A stretch of DNA of 64,000 nucleotides, taken from Pseudoalteromonas sp. S16_S37 (GTDB lineage: Bacteria; Pseudomonadota; Gammaproteobacteria; Enterobacterales; Alteromonadaceae). Shown in pieces: positions 1 through 9,399 of the stretch. The position numbers were made by a program, and so were the translations under genes. Numbering within the stretch: the stretch's first letter is position 1; the number at the start of each line of letters is the position of its first letter. Location of the stretch: assembly GCF_014694405.1 (NCBI RefSeq), contig NZ_JAAUWV010000015.1, positions 18,213 through 82,212 on the forward strand, read 5' to 3'. The notes under the pieces were generated by a model. It was not told the origin of the DNA. It saw only the letters and a list, made by a program, of their open reading frames with translations, and did not search any database.

Positions 1-1
1 T

Positions 2-133
2 CGTTATTACATAGCAGCAATACAACAATCTGACGCGCGTGAGTTCCCCCCAGAACCCTTTCATGCAGCTCTTATTGAGGTATGCAAGTCTGATCTTGTA
101 TCCTTTTCAGGAGCTCCACCAGCAACTTTTTGA
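2..133 (+). CDS. C-terminal end of an unidentified protein (partial)
   Basis: An open frame enters from the left edge and gives 43 residues ending ...SFSGAPPATF before TGA at 131-133. I do not recognise the protein. The stop is followed at once by a 7-bp hairpin (GTTACCA, loop TTTG, TGGTAAC, 134-151), a plausible end-of-gene structure although it has no T-tract. Bases 152-294 hold no gene I can support. Too little is visible to be sure the frame is coding. Confidence 0.35.
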   Translation, partial: RYYIAAIQQSDAREFPPEPFHAALIEVCKSDLVSFSGAPPATF

Positions 134-294
134 GTTACCATTTGTGGTAACACTTGTTTGTCATGTGATAGTGTCTTCATATTTTTTTTGTTTAGTTTCA
201 AAATATTAATTTCCTTTTATCGTTAATAAGCGCTTGCATTGTCACACCCTTAATCTAACTGGAAACCTGTTATTTTTAACAGTTGGCTATTCTG

Positions 295-1143
295 CTAAAG
301 GAAGCTAGTTTGCTGAGGTTGTTTTTGAGCTGGAAAAGCACCTAGCTGGATGTCTTCTCGACTTAAATCATTGATAAACTGTTGTGCAAGCAGTGGGGCA
401 TCATAATTATCAGCAGTATGAAAAAACACGTAAGGCGTTTTCCCTTCATTAAGCCATAGGTTAATTTTTTTCAGCCAAGGGCCGTAAAACTCACGGTTTG
501 CTTGTAAATTAGAACAGCCAACATAGCGTATGACAGGTGAGTTACCTGTTGCTATGACATGTAAGGGGACTTTAGGTTTTTTTTGCTGTGCATCAATGAT
601 TGCGGAGGTTGTCGCAGGCTCACTAAACAGTGGTCGGGTATCCATCATAATACGGTTGTAACTGTAGGCCATCAAAAATTGATTAAATCGCCGCTCATTA
701 TCCGCTTTGTCAAAAAAGCCCAAATGGCGTACCTCGATACCAAGAGAAAGTTCTTTTGGCAGTAACTGACTAAATTCAACGATTCTTGATAAATACTCTG
801 GTCCACAGGATTTAGGCAATTGCAGCATTATCATGCCGAGTTTATCAAAAATTGGCTCAAACAAAGTAAGCCAAGCGGTGAGCCCTTGATGGCAGTTTTG
901 TAGTGCCATTTCATGTGAAAAACGTTTGGGGATCTTAAACGTAAAACGAAAGCTATCAGGTACGTCCGTACGCCATTTTTCAATCGTACTGGGTTTAGGA
1001 TCTGCATAGAAGCTGGTATTACCCTCCACCGAGTTAAAAATATGCGCATATTCACTGAGCATTTTATTATTCGGACAATGACTGGTAAAAAAGCGTCCTT
1101 TCCAGTGCGTTGAGCTCCATTGTGGGCAGCCAAGATATAACAT
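295..1143 (-). CDS. yecE: DUF72 family protein (YecE-like)
   Basis: A 282-aa protein whose start (LYLGCPQWSSTHWKG) and aromatic-rich body (EGNTSFYADP, FRFTFKIPKRFSH, LGIEVRH, YVFFHTADNYDAP) match the DUF72/YecE family, which has a TIM-barrel fold and no settled biochemical function. Length is normal for the family. It is divergent from aspS, as yecE lies next to aspS in enteric bacteria, which supports the symbol. The gap to aspS is about 170 bp and holds both promoters, which I could not place with confidence. Confidence 0.85.
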   Translation of the reverse strand: MLYLGCPQWSSTHWKGRFFTSHCPNNKMLSEYAHIFNSVEGNTSFYADPKPSTIEKWRTDVPDSFRFTFKIPKRFSHEMALQNCHQGLTAWLTLFEPIFDKLGMIMLQLPKSCGPEYLSRIVEFSQLLPKELSLGIEVRHLGFFDKADNERRFNQFLMAYSYNRIMMDTRPLFSEPATTSAIIDAQQKKPKVPLHVIATGNSPVIRYVGCSNLQANREFYGPWLKKINLWLNEGKTPYVFFHTADNYDAPLLAQQFINDLSREDIQLGAFPAQKQPQQTSFL

Positions 1144-1312
1144 AACTGTATTTGGGCAGTCTAATTGATGGCGCTAGTGTAATAAAGTTAGCGAAATTTA
1201 GAAACTAAATAGAATGAAGGATGACATTGAGACGGGTATTTTTATATAATCGCAGGTAATTTTTCATATTAATGCCAGTTACCACTTAGTGTAACTGAGA
1301 GACAGGAAGACT

Positions 1313-3088
1313 ATGCGCTCAATATATTGCGGAAACTTAAACAAAAGTCACGTAAGACAAGAAGTAGAACTATGCGGTTGGATCAACAAACGCCGTGATT
1401 TAGGTGGCCTAATTTTTATCGATTTGCGCGACCGTGAAGGGTTAGTGCAAGTTGTTTTTGACCCAGAAGTAGACGGGTTAATGGATGTAGCTAATACGTT
1501 GCGCCAAGAATTTTGTGTGCAAGTAAAAGGTACGGTTCGTGCTCGTCCTGATAGCCAAATTAACAAAGATATGGCAACTGGCGAAGTTGAAATCTTAGGT
1601 ACTGGCTTAACTATCATTAACCGCTCAGAGCCGTTACCACTTGATTTTAACCAGCAAAACTCGGAAGAGCGTCGTCTTAAGTATCGTTACCTAGACCTAC
1701 GTCGTTTAGAAATGAGTGACCGCATTAAGCTACGCGCAAAAGCAAGTAGCTTTGTGCGTCGCTTCTTAGATAGCAATGACTTTTTAGACATTGAAACACC
1801 AGTACTAACAAAAGCAACGCCAGAAGGGGCGCGTGACTATTTGGTGCCAAGTCGTGTTCACAAAGGTAGCTTTTACGCGCTTCCGCAGTCACCACAGCTA
1901 TTTAAACAATTGCTGATGATGTCGGGTTTTGACCGTTACTATCAAATCGTAAAATGTTTCCGTGATGAAGACCTACGTGCTGATCGCCAGCCTGAATTCA
2001 CGCAAATCGATATTGAAACCTCGTTTATGAGTTCAGGTCAAGTAAGAGCGGTGACGGAGCAAATGATCCGTCAAATGTGGCAAGAGCTACTGAACGTAGA
2101 TTTGGGTCAGTTCCCAGTCATGCCATACAGCGAAGCGATGCGTCGTTTTGGCTCTGACAAACCTGATTTACGTAACCCAATGGAACTTGTAGATGTTGCC
2201 GACCTTGTAAAAGATGTAGAGTTTAAGGTGTTATCTGCGCCTGCAAACGATGCAAAAGGCCGTGTTGCAGTGTTAACAGTGCCAGGCGGTGCGCAGCTTT
2301 CTCGTAAGCAAATTGACGATTACACTAAGTTTGTTGGTATTTATGGTGCCAAAGGTCTTGCATGGATGAAGGTAAACGACCGTGATGCGGGCATTGAAGG
2401 GGTACAGTCACCAATTGCTAAATTCTTAAATGAGGAAGTGATCGCTGCACTTCTTGAGCGTACCAACGCGCAAACAGGCGACATCATTCTATTTGGTGCT
2501 GACAAACGCAATGTGGTTAACGAAGCGATGGGCGCGTTACGTTTGAAAGTTGGTCTTGACCTTGAACTGACAGACTTAAACAAATGGGCACCGCTTTGGG
2601 TTGTTGACTTCCCAATGTTTGAAGAAGATGACGAAGGCACGCTGCATGCTGTACACCACCCATTCACAGCACCAAAAGACATTAGTGCGGCGGAGCTTGA
2701 AGCAAACCCTGCCGGCGCTATTTCCGATGCATACGATATGGTTCTAAATGGCTACGAAGTTGGTGGCGGTTCTGTGCGTATTCATAATAATGAAATGCAA
2801 CAAACGGCATTTAGAATTTTGGGTATTAATGAGCAAGAACAGCAAGATAAGTTTGGCTTCCTGTTAGATGCACTAAAATACGGTACGCCACCACATGCCG
2901 GTTTGGCATTTGGTCTTGACCGCTTAGTGATGTTACTTTGTGGCACAGATAACATTCGTGACGTAATCGCATTCCCGAAAACGACACAAGCATCATGTTT
3001 AATGACTAATGCACCGAGTGTTGCCAACGCAGATGCGCTTAAAGAGCTTGCTATTAGTGTTGAACAAGCACAACTTGCTAGTGAGTAA
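1313..3088 (+). CDS. aspS: Aspartate-tRNA ligase
   Basis: A 591-aa class II aminoacyl-tRNA synthetase that charges tRNA-Asp in the cytoplasm. Seen in order: an N-terminal OB-fold anticodon-binding domain (start [18 protein letters not shown]), class II motif 2 around residue 215 ([20 protein letters not shown]), the bacterial GAD insertion domain in the middle third, and motif 3 near residue 530 ([12 protein letters not shown]). Length equals the usual 590 aa of the bacterial enzyme. The ATG follows CAGGAAG with good spacing. An intrinsic terminator lies 20 bp after the stop, so it is probably transcribed alone. Confidence 0.98.
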   Translation: MRSIYCGNLNKSHVRQEVELCGWINKRRDLGGLIFIDLRDREGLVQVVFDPEVDGLMDVANTLRQEFCVQVKGTVRARPDSQINKDMATGEVEILGTGLTIINRSEPLPLDFNQQNSEERRLKYRYLDLRRLEMSDRIKLRAKASSFVRRFLDSNDFLDIETPVLTKATPEGARDYLVPSRVHKGSFYALPQSPQLFKQLLMMSGFDRYYQIVKCFRDEDLRADRQPEFTQIDIETSFMSSGQVRAVTEQMIRQMWQELLNVDLGQFPVMPYSEAMRRFGSDKPDLRNPMELVDVADLVKDVEFKVLSAPANDAKGRVAVLTVPGGAQLSRKQIDDYTKFVGIYGAKGLAWMKVNDRDAGIEGVQSPIAKFLNEEVIAALLERTNAQTGDIILFGADKRNVVNEAMGALRLKVGLDLELTDLNKWAPLWVVDFPMFEEDDEGTLHAVHHPFTAPKDISAAELEANPAGAISDAYDMVLNGYEVGGGSVRIHNNEMQQTAFRILGINEQEQQDKFGFLLDALKYGTPPHAGLAFGLDRLVMLLCGTDNIRDVIAFPKTTQASCLMTNAPSVANADALKELAISVEQAQLASE

Positions 3089-3107
3089 TTGTCAAACTCT
3101 TAATAAA

Positions 3108-3131
3108 TAGGCGGCTTCGGTCGCCTTTTTT
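3108..3131 (+). terminator. Intrinsic terminator of aspS
   Basis: GGCGGC, loop TTCG, GTCGCC (one G-U pair), then seven T residues. It starts 20 bp after the aspS stop. The stable tetraloop and T-run make it convincing. Confidence 0.9.
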
Positions 3132-3221
3132 GTTCTCGCTGAAACTAAATATACAGTGTGAAACACTGACTTAGCCTTGTTTTAGCAAATACAAAGAAAT
3201 AACGCTAAAGAAGAGTGTGAA

Positions 3222-3941
3222 ATGAAAAGAAAGATGTCGGTTTGTTTAGCACAGGTTGAAGTGCAAAGAGGCAACTTTGCTGCAAATCTCAAAGCGCATA
3301 TAGAATTGGTTCAGCAAGCAGGCAAACTGGGCGCGCATCTAGTTGTGTTTCCAGAGTTGTCGTTGATTGGTTACGAGTTAGACTTAATACAAGAACTGGC
3401 CGTTGACGCAAGCAGTGATAACTTTCAAGCGTTATCAAAAGAGGCGGTTGAGCAGGGTGTAACAATTATTGCAGGATGCCCGTTGCTAGATAATGGAAAG
3501 CCCACCATTGGTGCGGTAGTTTGCTTTGCGGATGGCCAAGTTGAGTTTTACCATAAACAGTTTTTACATTCGGGCGAAGAAGCGTACTGCACTGCTGGGG
3601 CTAATGACTATGTATTTGAGATATGTGGTTATAAAGTTGGGCTGGCGATATGTGCTGATTTTACAAACCCGAACCACGCTGCCAATGCGGCGGCTCTCGG
3701 CGCAGATGCTTATGTAGTTAGTGCATTAATTTCACAAAGCGGCTTTGCGCAAGACTCAAAGATATTGGCAAGTATTGCCAAAGACCATCAACTGCCCGTA
3801 TTTTTAAGCAATCACATTTCAAAAACAGGAGGCTGGTTAGCAGCCGGTAATAACAGTGTTTGGAACGCAAATGGTGAATGCGACATGAGCAGCGGCAGCA
3901 ACGAAGTGGGTTGCTTCTTATATACAATTGAGGATAAATAG
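3222..3941 (+). CDS. Carbon-nitrogen hydrolase (nitrilase superfamily)
   Basis: A 239-aa cytoplasmic amidase-type enzyme. The catalytic triad of the superfamily is visible: Glu45 in VVFPELSLIGY, Lys112 in YHKQFLHSGEE, and Cys144 in GLAICADF. The family hydrolyses amides or nitriles through a thioester on this Cys; the substrate cannot be told from sequence. It is slightly shorter than typical 260-280 aa members, mainly at the C-terminus. It lies alone between the aspS terminator and the TfoX-like gene. The start at 3222 follows AAGAGTGTGAA, an acceptable ribosome site. Confidence 0.88.
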   Translation: MKRKMSVCLAQVEVQRGNFAANLKAHIELVQQAGKLGAHLVVFPELSLIGYELDLIQELAVDASSDNFQALSKEAVEQGVTIIAGCPLLDNGKPTIGAVVCFADGQVEFYHKQFLHSGEEAYCTAGANDYVFEICGYKVGLAICADFTNPNHAANAAALGADAYVVSALISQSGFAQDSKILASIAKDHQLPVFLSNHISKTGGWLAAGNNSVWNANGECDMSSGSNEVGCFLYTIEDK

Positions 3942-3983
3942 CTGTACGGTTGGGTGTATAAAAAAAAGCGTTGGAAATATTCT

Positions 3984-4265
3984 ATGGTAAAACTTGCTGA
4001 CTTACCCGGTTTAGGCCCAAAATCTGAGCAGATGCTCATAGATGCAGGTATAGACTCATTTGAAACCCTCAAAGAGATTGGCTCAGTTAGAGCCTATTTA
4101 AGAGTTAAAAGTTGTCGCGGCTCAGTAAGCTTAAATTTGCTCTATGCGCTTGAAGGCGCGCTTCAGGGAAGGCACTGGCTAGATATTGCAAGCAGTCAAA
4201 AAGCGGTACTCATTATGGCATTAGAAGAGCACCAAGATGTAGAGAAGCGCATTTTCGAAAAATAA
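3984..4265 (+). CDS. Stand-alone TfoX C-terminal domain protein
   Basis: About 93 aa (MVKLADLPGLGPKSEQMLIDAGI... to ...VEKRIFEK). It matches the C-terminal helix-hairpin-helix-like domain of the competence regulator TfoX/Sxy (LPGLGPKSEQML, then an SVRAYL... and LLYALEGALQGRHW pattern). The N-terminal TfoX domain is absent, so it is not a full competence activator; single-domain versions exist in many gammaproteobacteria with unknown role. I chose the ATG at 3984 because GGA lies 8 bp upstream and the domain begins there; an in-frame ATG at 3954 would add a basic 10-residue extension. Confidence 0.8.
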   Translation: MVKLADLPGLGPKSEQMLIDAGIDSFETLKEIGSVRAYLRVKSCRGSVSLNLLYALEGALQGRHWLDIASSQKAVLIMALEEHQDVEKRIFEK

Positions 4266-4300
4266 GGGGATGCGTTTAAATGAATTGGTTTTTGAAATTG

Positions 4301-4345
4301 TTGGGGCGTGGGTTATCCTTGATATATAACTGGTAATTCATACAG
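4301..4345 (+). promoter_or_regulatory. ruvC promoter with LexA-like (SOS) box
   Basis: CTGGTAATTCATACAG at 4330-4345 fits the CTG-N10-CAG LexA operator with the conserved ATACAG half; the other half has CTGG instead of CTGT. It sits just after a TATATA -10-like box (4323-4328), with TTGGGG 16 bp further up, and 13 bp before the ruvC ATG. ruvAB is a known SOS operon in E. coli, which supports this reading. Promoter elements were assigned by eye. Confidence 0.6.
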
Positions 4346-4357
4346 TATTTTGGCATT

Positions 4358-4909
4358 ATGCCGTTAAATAAAAAAAGAGTAGATGCATTGGCTGTTATTT
4401 TAGGCATAGACCCTGGCTCTCGTTTTACAGGTTACGGAGTGATTAACCATCATGGTGCTAAGTTTCAGTATCTTGGTAGTGGCTGTATTAAACTCGGTGA
4501 TCATGATTTTCCAACCCGCTTAAAAATGATTTACCAAGGCGTAAGTCAGCTCATCGAGCAGTTCTCCCCAACCGGTTTTGCCATTGAGCAAGTGTTTATG
4601 GCACACAACCCTGACTCGGCTTTAAAGCTTGGGCAAGCTCGTGGTGCCGCGATAGTTGCTGCCACTATGCAAGATGTGGTTGTTAGTGAGTACTCTGCAA
4701 GGCAAGTTAAACAGGCGGTGGTTGGTACGGGCGCAGCGCAAAAAGCGCAAGTTCAAGAAATGGTTAAACGTATTTTAAAATTGCCCGGTACACCGCAAGC
4801 CGATGCCGCTGATGCGCTCGCCATCGCAATATGCCATGCACACTCAGAACAAAGCTTAATTCGTCTAGCGGGTAGTGCGACGAAAACAGTGCGACGAAGA
4901 CTAAGGTAG
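4358..4909 (+). CDS. ruvC: Holliday junction resolvase RuvC
   Basis: Up to 183 aa; cuts Holliday junctions symmetrically during recombination repair, working with RuvAB. Acidic active-site residues are visible: Asp in [13 protein letters not shown], Glu in [11 protein letters not shown], and the Asp pair in [12 protein letters not shown]. Compared with the usual [12 protein letters not shown] start, this frame has about 10 extra residues, so a TTG at 4388 ([12 protein letters not shown]) could be the true start; neither candidate has a strong ribosome site. It is first in ruvC-ruvA-ruvB, 9 bp before ruvA, behind a LexA-like box. Confidence 0.95.
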   Translation: MPLNKKRVDALAVILGIDPGSRFTGYGVINHHGAKFQYLGSGCIKLGDHDFPTRLKMIYQGVSQLIEQFSPTGFAIEQVFMAHNPDSALKLGQARGAAIVAATMQDVVVSEYSARQVKQAVVGTGAAQKAQVQEMVKRILKLPGTPQADAADALAIAICHAHSEQSLIRLAGSATKTVRRRLR

Positions 4910-4917
4910 GACTTATC

Positions 4918-5535
4918 ATGATCGGAAGACTCAGCGGCATTTTATTAGAAAAACAACCTCCAGAGATATTGCTTGATGTATCAGGTATTGGTTACGAAGT
5001 GCAAATGCCGATGACCTGTTTTTATGAATTGCCCAAAGTGGGTGAACAAGCCGCAATTTACACGCATTTTGTAGTTCGTGAAGATGCACAATTACTCTTT
5101 GGTTTTAATCATAAAAAAGAAAGAGCGTTATTTAGAGAGCTAATAAAAGCCAATGGGGTTGGCCCTAAGTTAGGTTTGGCCATTTTATCAGGCATGTCGG
5201 CTGAGCAGTTTATTCAATGCGTAAATAATGAAGATGCAACCACGCTAGTTAAAATCCCTGGTGTGGGTAAAAAAACCGCTGAGCGTTTAGTGCTTGAGAT
5301 GAAAGACAGACTGAAGAACTTTGCTCACGACTTGCTTACGCCATTTAGTGATTCAGCTATACTTGAGCCAATGCAAAACCCAACGGTTGAGGATACCCCT
5401 GCAGATGACGCGATTGCTGCGTTAGTTGCTTTGGGCTATAAGCTCGCACAAGCACAAAAAGCAGTGAAGAATGTGTCACAACCAAATATGAGTACTGAAG
5501 CGTTGATAAAAGAAGCGCTCAAATCAATGATGTAA
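4918..5535 (+). CDS. ruvA: Holliday junction DNA helicase subunit RuvA
   Basis: 205 aa, the normal length. It binds four-way junctions as a tetramer and loads RuvB. Domain I starts at [15 protein letters not shown]; domain II has two helix-hairpin-helix motifs ([13 protein letters not shown] and [16 protein letters not shown]); after an acidic linker (about 145-160) domain III at the C-terminus contacts RuvB ([13 protein letters not shown]...). The ATG follows AGGACTTATC with good spacing. It is 4 bp from ruvB and probably translationally coupled. Confidence 0.97.
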   Translation: MIGRLSGILLEKQPPEILLDVSGIGYEVQMPMTCFYELPKVGEQAAIYTHFVVREDAQLLFGFNHKKERALFRELIKANGVGPKLGLAILSGMSAEQFIQCVNNEDATTLVKIPGVGKKTAERLVLEMKDRLKNFAHDLLTPFSDSAILEPMQNPTVEDTPADDAIAALVALGYKLAQAQKAVKNVSQPNMSTEALIKEALKSMM

Positions 5536-5539
5536 CCTT

Positions 5540-6547
5540 ATGATAGAAGCCGATAGATTAATAGAACCAGCAGCACAGGGTAATGAAGATGTCGTTGACA
5601 GAGCGATACGACCAAAGTTACTGAGTGATTATACTGGCCAGCCTCATGTTAAAAAGCAGATGGAAATCTTCATCGAAGCTGCGCGCACAAGGGAAGAAGC
5701 GTTAGATCATTTACTTATTTTTGGTCCCCCTGGGCTGGGTAAAACGACCTTGGCAAATATAGTGGCCAATGAACTTGGAGTAAACATTAAAACAACCTCA
5801 GGACCTGTGCTTGAAAAAGCGGGGGATTTAGCGGCATTGCTAACTAACCTCGAAGAAGGTGACGTATTATTTATCGACGAGATCCACAGACTCAGTCCAC
5901 AAGTAGAAGAAATTTTATATCCTGCAATGGAAGACTATCAGTTAGATATAATGATAGGAGAGGGACCAGCTGCACGCTCAATCAAACTAGATTTACCGCC
6001 ATTTACTCTGATAGGTGCAACTACTCGCGCTGGGTCATTAACATCACCGTTAAGGGACCGATTTGGTATTGTACAGCGTTTGGAGTTTTACTCAGTTGCA
6101 GATTTATCGAAGATCATTTCACGCTCAGCATATTATTTAGATCTTACAATTAGCCCAGAAGGGGCCGATGAAGTAGCAAAGCGTTCGCGGGGCACGCCTC
6201 GTATCGCAAATCGTTTGCTAAGACGGGTGCGTGATTTTGCTCAGGTTAAAGGAGATGGCAAAGTGTCGGTTGAGATAGCGCAACAGGCACTAGATATGGT
6301 TGATGTTGATAAATGTGGTTTTGACTACATGGACAGAAAGTACTTACTTGCAATTATTGAAAAGTTCACTGGTGGCCCTGTTGGCTTAGATAACTTAGCT
6401 GCGGCGATTGGTGAAGAGCGAGAAACGATAGAAGATGTCATAGAACCATTTTTGATCCAACAGGGCTTTATTCAACGAACACCCAGAGGTCGTATCGCAT
6501 CAAATGCGGCCTACTTGCACTTTAATTTGATGCCCCAAGCCCAATAA
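5540..6547 (+). CDS. ruvB: Holliday junction branch migration ATPase RuvB
   Basis: 335-aa AAA+ motor that drives branch migration with RuvA. Seen: Walker A GPPGLGKT (residues 62-69), Walker B/DEIH (FIDEIHRL, about 110-118), sensor/arginine-finger region [17 protein letters not shown] (about 160-176), and the C-terminal winged helix ([30 protein letters not shown]...). Full length. Its stop codon lies inside the terminator hairpin that closes the ruvCAB operon. Confidence 0.98.
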   Translation: MIEADRLIEPAAQGNEDVVDRAIRPKLLSDYTGQPHVKKQMEIFIEAARTREEALDHLLIFGPPGLGKTTLANIVANELGVNIKTTSGPVLEKAGDLAALLTNLEEGDVLFIDEIHRLSPQVEEILYPAMEDYQLDIMIGEGPAARSIKLDLPPFTLIGATTRAGSLTSPLRDRFGIVQRLEFYSVADLSKIISRSAYYLDLTISPEGADEVAKRSRGTPRIANRLLRRVRDFAQVKGDGKVSVEIAQQALDMVDVDKCGFDYMDRKYLLAIIEKFTGGPVGLDNLAAAIGEERETIEDVIEPFLIQQGFIQRTPRGRIASNAAYLHFNLMPQAQ

Positions 6548-6561
6548 TATTGGGCTTTTTT
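6538..6561 (+). terminator. Intrinsic terminator of ruvCAB
   Basis: Perfect 8-bp stem AGCCCAAT, loop AAT, ATTGGGCT, followed by a run of T. It overlaps the ruvB stop codon. Confidence 0.92.
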
Positions 6562-6637
6562 CTACATATATTCCCCCAACTAATGCACTTCAGTTAGCGT
6601 TAATCCTATCTCTGTAAACTTGCAGCGAATTTTAGGC

Positions 6638-6745
6638 AAAAAAAAGCCCGCTAATAAAGCGGGCAAAACAACAAGTTGAAGGAAGTAATCCAGGGAACTG
6701 ATAAATGACTTCAGGTTTTATCCCAAATCCATTTATCAACAGTAA
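6638..6745 (-). ncRNA. Candidate small RNA on the minus strand
   Basis: Read on the minus strand, TGATAAATG and CATTTATCA (6730-6738 and 6699-6707) form a perfect 9-bp stem around a 22-nt loop. About 34 nt of less structured sequence follows, then a strong terminator: GCCCGCT, loop TTATT, AGCGGGC, eight T (6664 down to 6638). The terminator points away from both neighbours and serves no annotated gene, so an independent transcript of about 105 nt is the simplest reading. A TATTAC -10-like box precedes it; the -35 is weak. I do not recognise the family. Confidence 0.45.
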
Positions 6746-7332
6746 TACGACAAATCAGAAATCATATTACTAATAACTGTGCTTTTACATGAATCATGCT
6801 GCTTGCTCAGTACAGGGTGTATATTAAATGTGTTTAGATATTCTATCAAACTAGAAAAATTTAATTTTCAAATAAAAAAAACTAATAGCAAGGTCGTGTG
6901 GCTGTTTCTTGGTTGTCGAAATTACGAACTAGGTTCCTTTATAAGTTGTTGGTTTTATTTGTGTTGTTTTATTTTTGTTCTTCTTGTGAGTATTAGTTTA
7001 TTTGTTGTTAATTGGTCTTACCAATGAATTTATGCGGGTTTATTCGTGATTTATGCATAAAGCTATGCATTTATGCAATTACTAATAATAAATACGCATC
7101 AAAAAAGCGAGGAAAATATATGGACTCATCCTTTTGGATTAAAAATAGGTGCTGCTTTAGTGGTTTGTTATATTTTTGCGTACTTTGTCGCCAAATAGCT
7201 GTATTTCATGGTAATGAGATTGTAAGCACTGGCATGTGTGAGTAAACTAACTGAATCTTTAGAGCCGCTTACAGTCAATAAAGTGATTTTGTGGTTTAAA
7301 AGCCAAGATACAATCGTTAGGAGTAGAATAAA
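6746..7332. other. AT-rich gene-poor stretch between ruvB and tolQ
   Basis: Nearly 600 bp with no convincing gene. Many gammaproteobacteria carry the thioesterase gene ybgC here, directly before tolQ; it is absent. Sequence is AT-rich with repeated TTTATGC words (7029-7078) and long T/A runs. Open frames at 6779-7027 and 7012-7245 have cysteine-rich, low-complexity translations unlike real proteins. One short membrane-like frame (7073-7198) is listed separately. The tolQ promoter should lie in the last 100 bp. Confidence 0.5.
7073..7198 (+). CDS. Possible 41-aa single-pass membrane peptide
   Basis: ATG-to-TAG frame whose last 20 residues (KIGAALVVCYIFAYFVAK) look like one hydrophobic helix with a lysine on each side. 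The better ribosome site (GCGAGGAAAATAT) actually precedes an ATG at 7120 in another frame; that frame would join the hydrophobic helix only through a shift at the A-run 7141-7145. This could be a small membrane protein, a broken gene, or chance. No homologue recognised. Confidence 0.2.
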   Translation: MQLLIINTHQKSEENIWTHPFGLKIGAALVVCYIFAYFVAK

Positions 7333-8022
7333 GTGGAATCGGGACTCAATTTTATTGATCTTATTTTAAAAGCAAGTTTGTTGGTGCAACTTGTAATGCT
7401 AACGCTAGTTGGGATGTCGATTGCCTCTTGGGCTATTATCTTTCAACGTAAAGGAATTATTAGTAAAGCTGTTAATGAAGCAAAGGAATTTGAGAAAAGG
7501 TTTTGGTCGGGAATAGACCTGAGTAAGCTATATAGCGAAGTAACCAGTAAAGTTGCGCCAGCAACTGGCTTAGAAGCTTTATTTACCGCTGGATTCAAAG
7601 AGTTTGCACGTCATAAAAAGAGTAACTCACCTTCTGCTGGCATGGTTATCGAGGGCACTCACCGTTCAATGCGGGTCGCCTTATCAAGAGAAGTAGAAAA
7701 ACTAGAGTCTGGCTTATCTTTCTTAGCAACGGTTGGCTCAATTAGCCCTTATATCGGACTATTTGGTACCGTTTGGGGGATCATGAACGCATTTATCGCG
7801 CTAGGCGAAGTGAAACAGGCCACTTTGCAAATGGTAGCGCCCGGTATTGCAGAAGCGTTGATTGCAACCGCGATGGGTCTATTCGCTGCGATCCCAGCCG
7901 TTATTGCCTATAACCGCTTCGCAAAAAATGTTGAAGTTGCAGAGACTCAGTACGTTAACTTTATGGAAGAGTTCTCTAACATCCTTCATCGCCAAGCTAC
8001 AAATTCAGTTGAGGCAAAGTAA
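7333..8022 (+). CDS. tolQ: Tol-Pal system proton channel subunit TolQ
   Basis: 229-aa inner-membrane protein of the MotA/TolQ/ExbB family. With TolR it forms the proton-driven motor that energises TolA for outer-membrane constriction at division. Three membrane segments are visible: residues about 14-36, then two in the C-terminal half around [19 protein letters not shown] and [25 protein letters not shown]. The start is GTG at 7333, supported by TAGGAG 8 bp upstream. It begins a tight operon with tolR 1 bp downstream. ybgC, its usual upstream partner, is missing. Confidence 0.97.
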   Translation: MESGLNFIDLILKASLLVQLVMLTLVGMSIASWAIIFQRKGIISKAVNEAKEFEKRFWSGIDLSKLYSEVTSKVAPATGLEALFTAGFKEFARHKKSNSPSAGMVIEGTHRSMRVALSREVEKLESGLSFLATVGSISPYIGLFGTVWGIMNAFIALGEVKQATLQMVAPGIAEALIATAMGLFAAIPAVIAYNRFAKNVEVAETQYVNFMEEFSNILHRQATNSVEAK

Positions 8023-8023
8023 C

Positions 8024-8449
8024 ATGTATGTGCGGAAAAAACGTCGCCAAGTTGCGGAAATAAACGTTGTACCATACATAGATGTTATGTTGGTGCTGCT
8101 GATTATTTTTATGGCTACAGCACCGTTGATCACCCATGGCGTAAAAGTAGACTTGCCACAAATGCAAGAGTCTGACTTGGTTGAAACCAAAGATGCCCCG
8201 CCGATTATTGCCAGTATTGACGCTGAAGGTCGTTACTATGTGAGTGTAGGGACAGATCCTGAAGCACCCATGGACGCAGTTGAAGTGGCGGCAATCATAA
8301 AACTGAAATTACAACAAAACCCTGACACGCCTGTCATGATTAAAGGCTCAGGGAGAGTGTCGTATCAAGAAGTATTGCTGCTTATGGACTTTTTGAAAAA
8401 TGCGGGTGTGCCATCGGTTGGCTTAATGACGAAATCGTTTGAGGAATAG
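8024..8449 (+). CDS. tolR: Tol-Pal system protein TolR
   Basis: 141-aa ExbD/TolR-family protein with one N-terminal membrane helix (about 17-38) and a periplasmic domain. The conserved membrane Asp of the proton path is Asp20 in VVPYIDVMLVLLIIFM. The frame is open upstream through tolQ, but the ATG at 8024, straight after the tolQ stop, gives the family start MYVRKKRRQVAEINVVPYID. Normal length. Its stop is 2 bp from tolA. Confidence 0.96.
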   Translation: MYVRKKRRQVAEINVVPYIDVMLVLLIIFMATAPLITHGVKVDLPQMQESDLVETKDAPPIIASIDAEGRYYVSVGTDPEAPMDAVEVAAIIKLKLQQNPDTPVMIKGSGRVSYQEVLLLMDFLKNAGVPSVGLMTKSFEE

Positions 8450-8451
8450 CC

Positions 8452-9390
8452 ATGGACTCGTTACAAAGTGGATTATTGAAATCTTTTCTCTTGCACTTAG
8501 CCATTGCTGGTTTTTTGTTTGCTAGCGCGACATTTGAAACGCCAACACCTACCGTGATGGAGGTGACACTCAATGCGCCACAAAGCGAGCCATCTGAGAA
8601 AATAGTTTCAGCGATTTCAGTAGACCAAAATGCAGTTGAAAAGAAAATTGCAGAGCTGAAGCAAAAAGAAGATGCGCAAAAAAAGGCAGAAGAAAAGCGT
8701 ATACGCGATTTAGAGCGTCGTGCGGTGCAAGCGAGAAAGGAGCGAGAAACTGAAGCGCGCAGGATTAAGCAACTTGAGCAGCAGCGTTTGGCTAAAGAAG
8801 AAGAAAAACGTAAAGCAGAAGCACAAGCTAAAAAAGCCCGTGAAATAGAGAAAAAGCAGCGCGAGCAAGCGCAAAAGGCGCAACAAGAAACATTAGCAGC
8901 GGAAAAGGCTGCGAAGGCAGCAGCGCAAAAGCGCAAAGCTGAAGAAGATGCACTACGCAAAGCGGAAGAGGCAAGAAAGCTTAGAGAGGCTGAAGAAAAG
9001 CGTAAGGCTGAAGAAGCAGAACAAGCGCGTCAAAAGGCATTAGAAGAGAAAATGCTACAAGAACAACTTGCAAAAGAACAGGCAGCGAGAGCTAGAATTC
9101 GCCAGCAGCAAGTGTTAACGGAAGTAGAAAAGTATCAAGCTTTGATCACACAACGTATCCAACAAAACTTGTTAACTGACGAGAAAATGCGTGGTAAAGA
9201 GTGCCGTGTAAATATTCGTTTAGCATTTAACGGTTTAGTTACCAGCGTCACTTCTTTAGGGGGCGACAAGATTGTCTGTGATGCGGCGCTTAGAGCGGTA
9301 AGAATGGCTGATACTTTGCCGGTTTCAAAAGAAAAAGACGTGTTTGAACAGCTTAAAAACATTAATCTAACAATTAAACCAAATTTATAA
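8452..9390 (+). CDS. tolA: Tol-Pal system spanning protein TolA
   Basis: 312-aa periplasm-spanning link between the TolQR motor and TolB/Pal. Seen: a short cytoplasmic N-terminus and membrane helix (LLKSFLLHLAIAGFLFASA), a long Lys/Glu/Ala/Gln-rich helical domain II (about residues 60-215), and a globular domain III with the Cys pair typical of TolA (GKECRVNIRL and DKIVCDAALRAVR). Shorter than E. coli TolA (421 aa), mostly in the helical part, as in many marine relatives. Domain II creates a long false antisense frame at 8382-8960. Confidence 0.95.
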   Translation: MDSLQSGLLKSFLLHLAIAGFLFASATFETPTPTVMEVTLNAPQSEPSEKIVSAISVDQNAVEKKIAELKQKEDAQKKAEEKRIRDLERRAVQARKERETEARRIKQLEQQRLAKEEEKRKAEAQAKKAREIEKKQREQAQKAQQETLAAEKAAKAAAQKRKAEEDALRKAEEARKLREAEEKRKAEEAEQARQKALEEKMLQEQLAKEQAARARIRQQQVLTEVEKYQALITQRIQQNLLTDEKMRGKECRVNIRLAFNGLVTSVTSLGGDKIVCDAALRAVRMADTLPVSKEKDVFEQLKNINLTIKPNL

Positions 9391-9399
9391 AGGAAGCTC

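Noticed and set aside
6779..7245. Two overlapping frames (82 and 77 codons) before tolQ as genes
   Set aside because: AT-rich, Cys/Phe/Leu-biased translations, no ribosome site for the first, and no resemblance to YbgC or other known neighbours.
8382..8960. 192-codon minus-strand frame opposite tolA
   Set aside because: Shadow of the Lys/Glu/Ala repeats of TolA; the Cys/Ser/Phe-rich translation is typical of antisense reading of coiled-coil genes.
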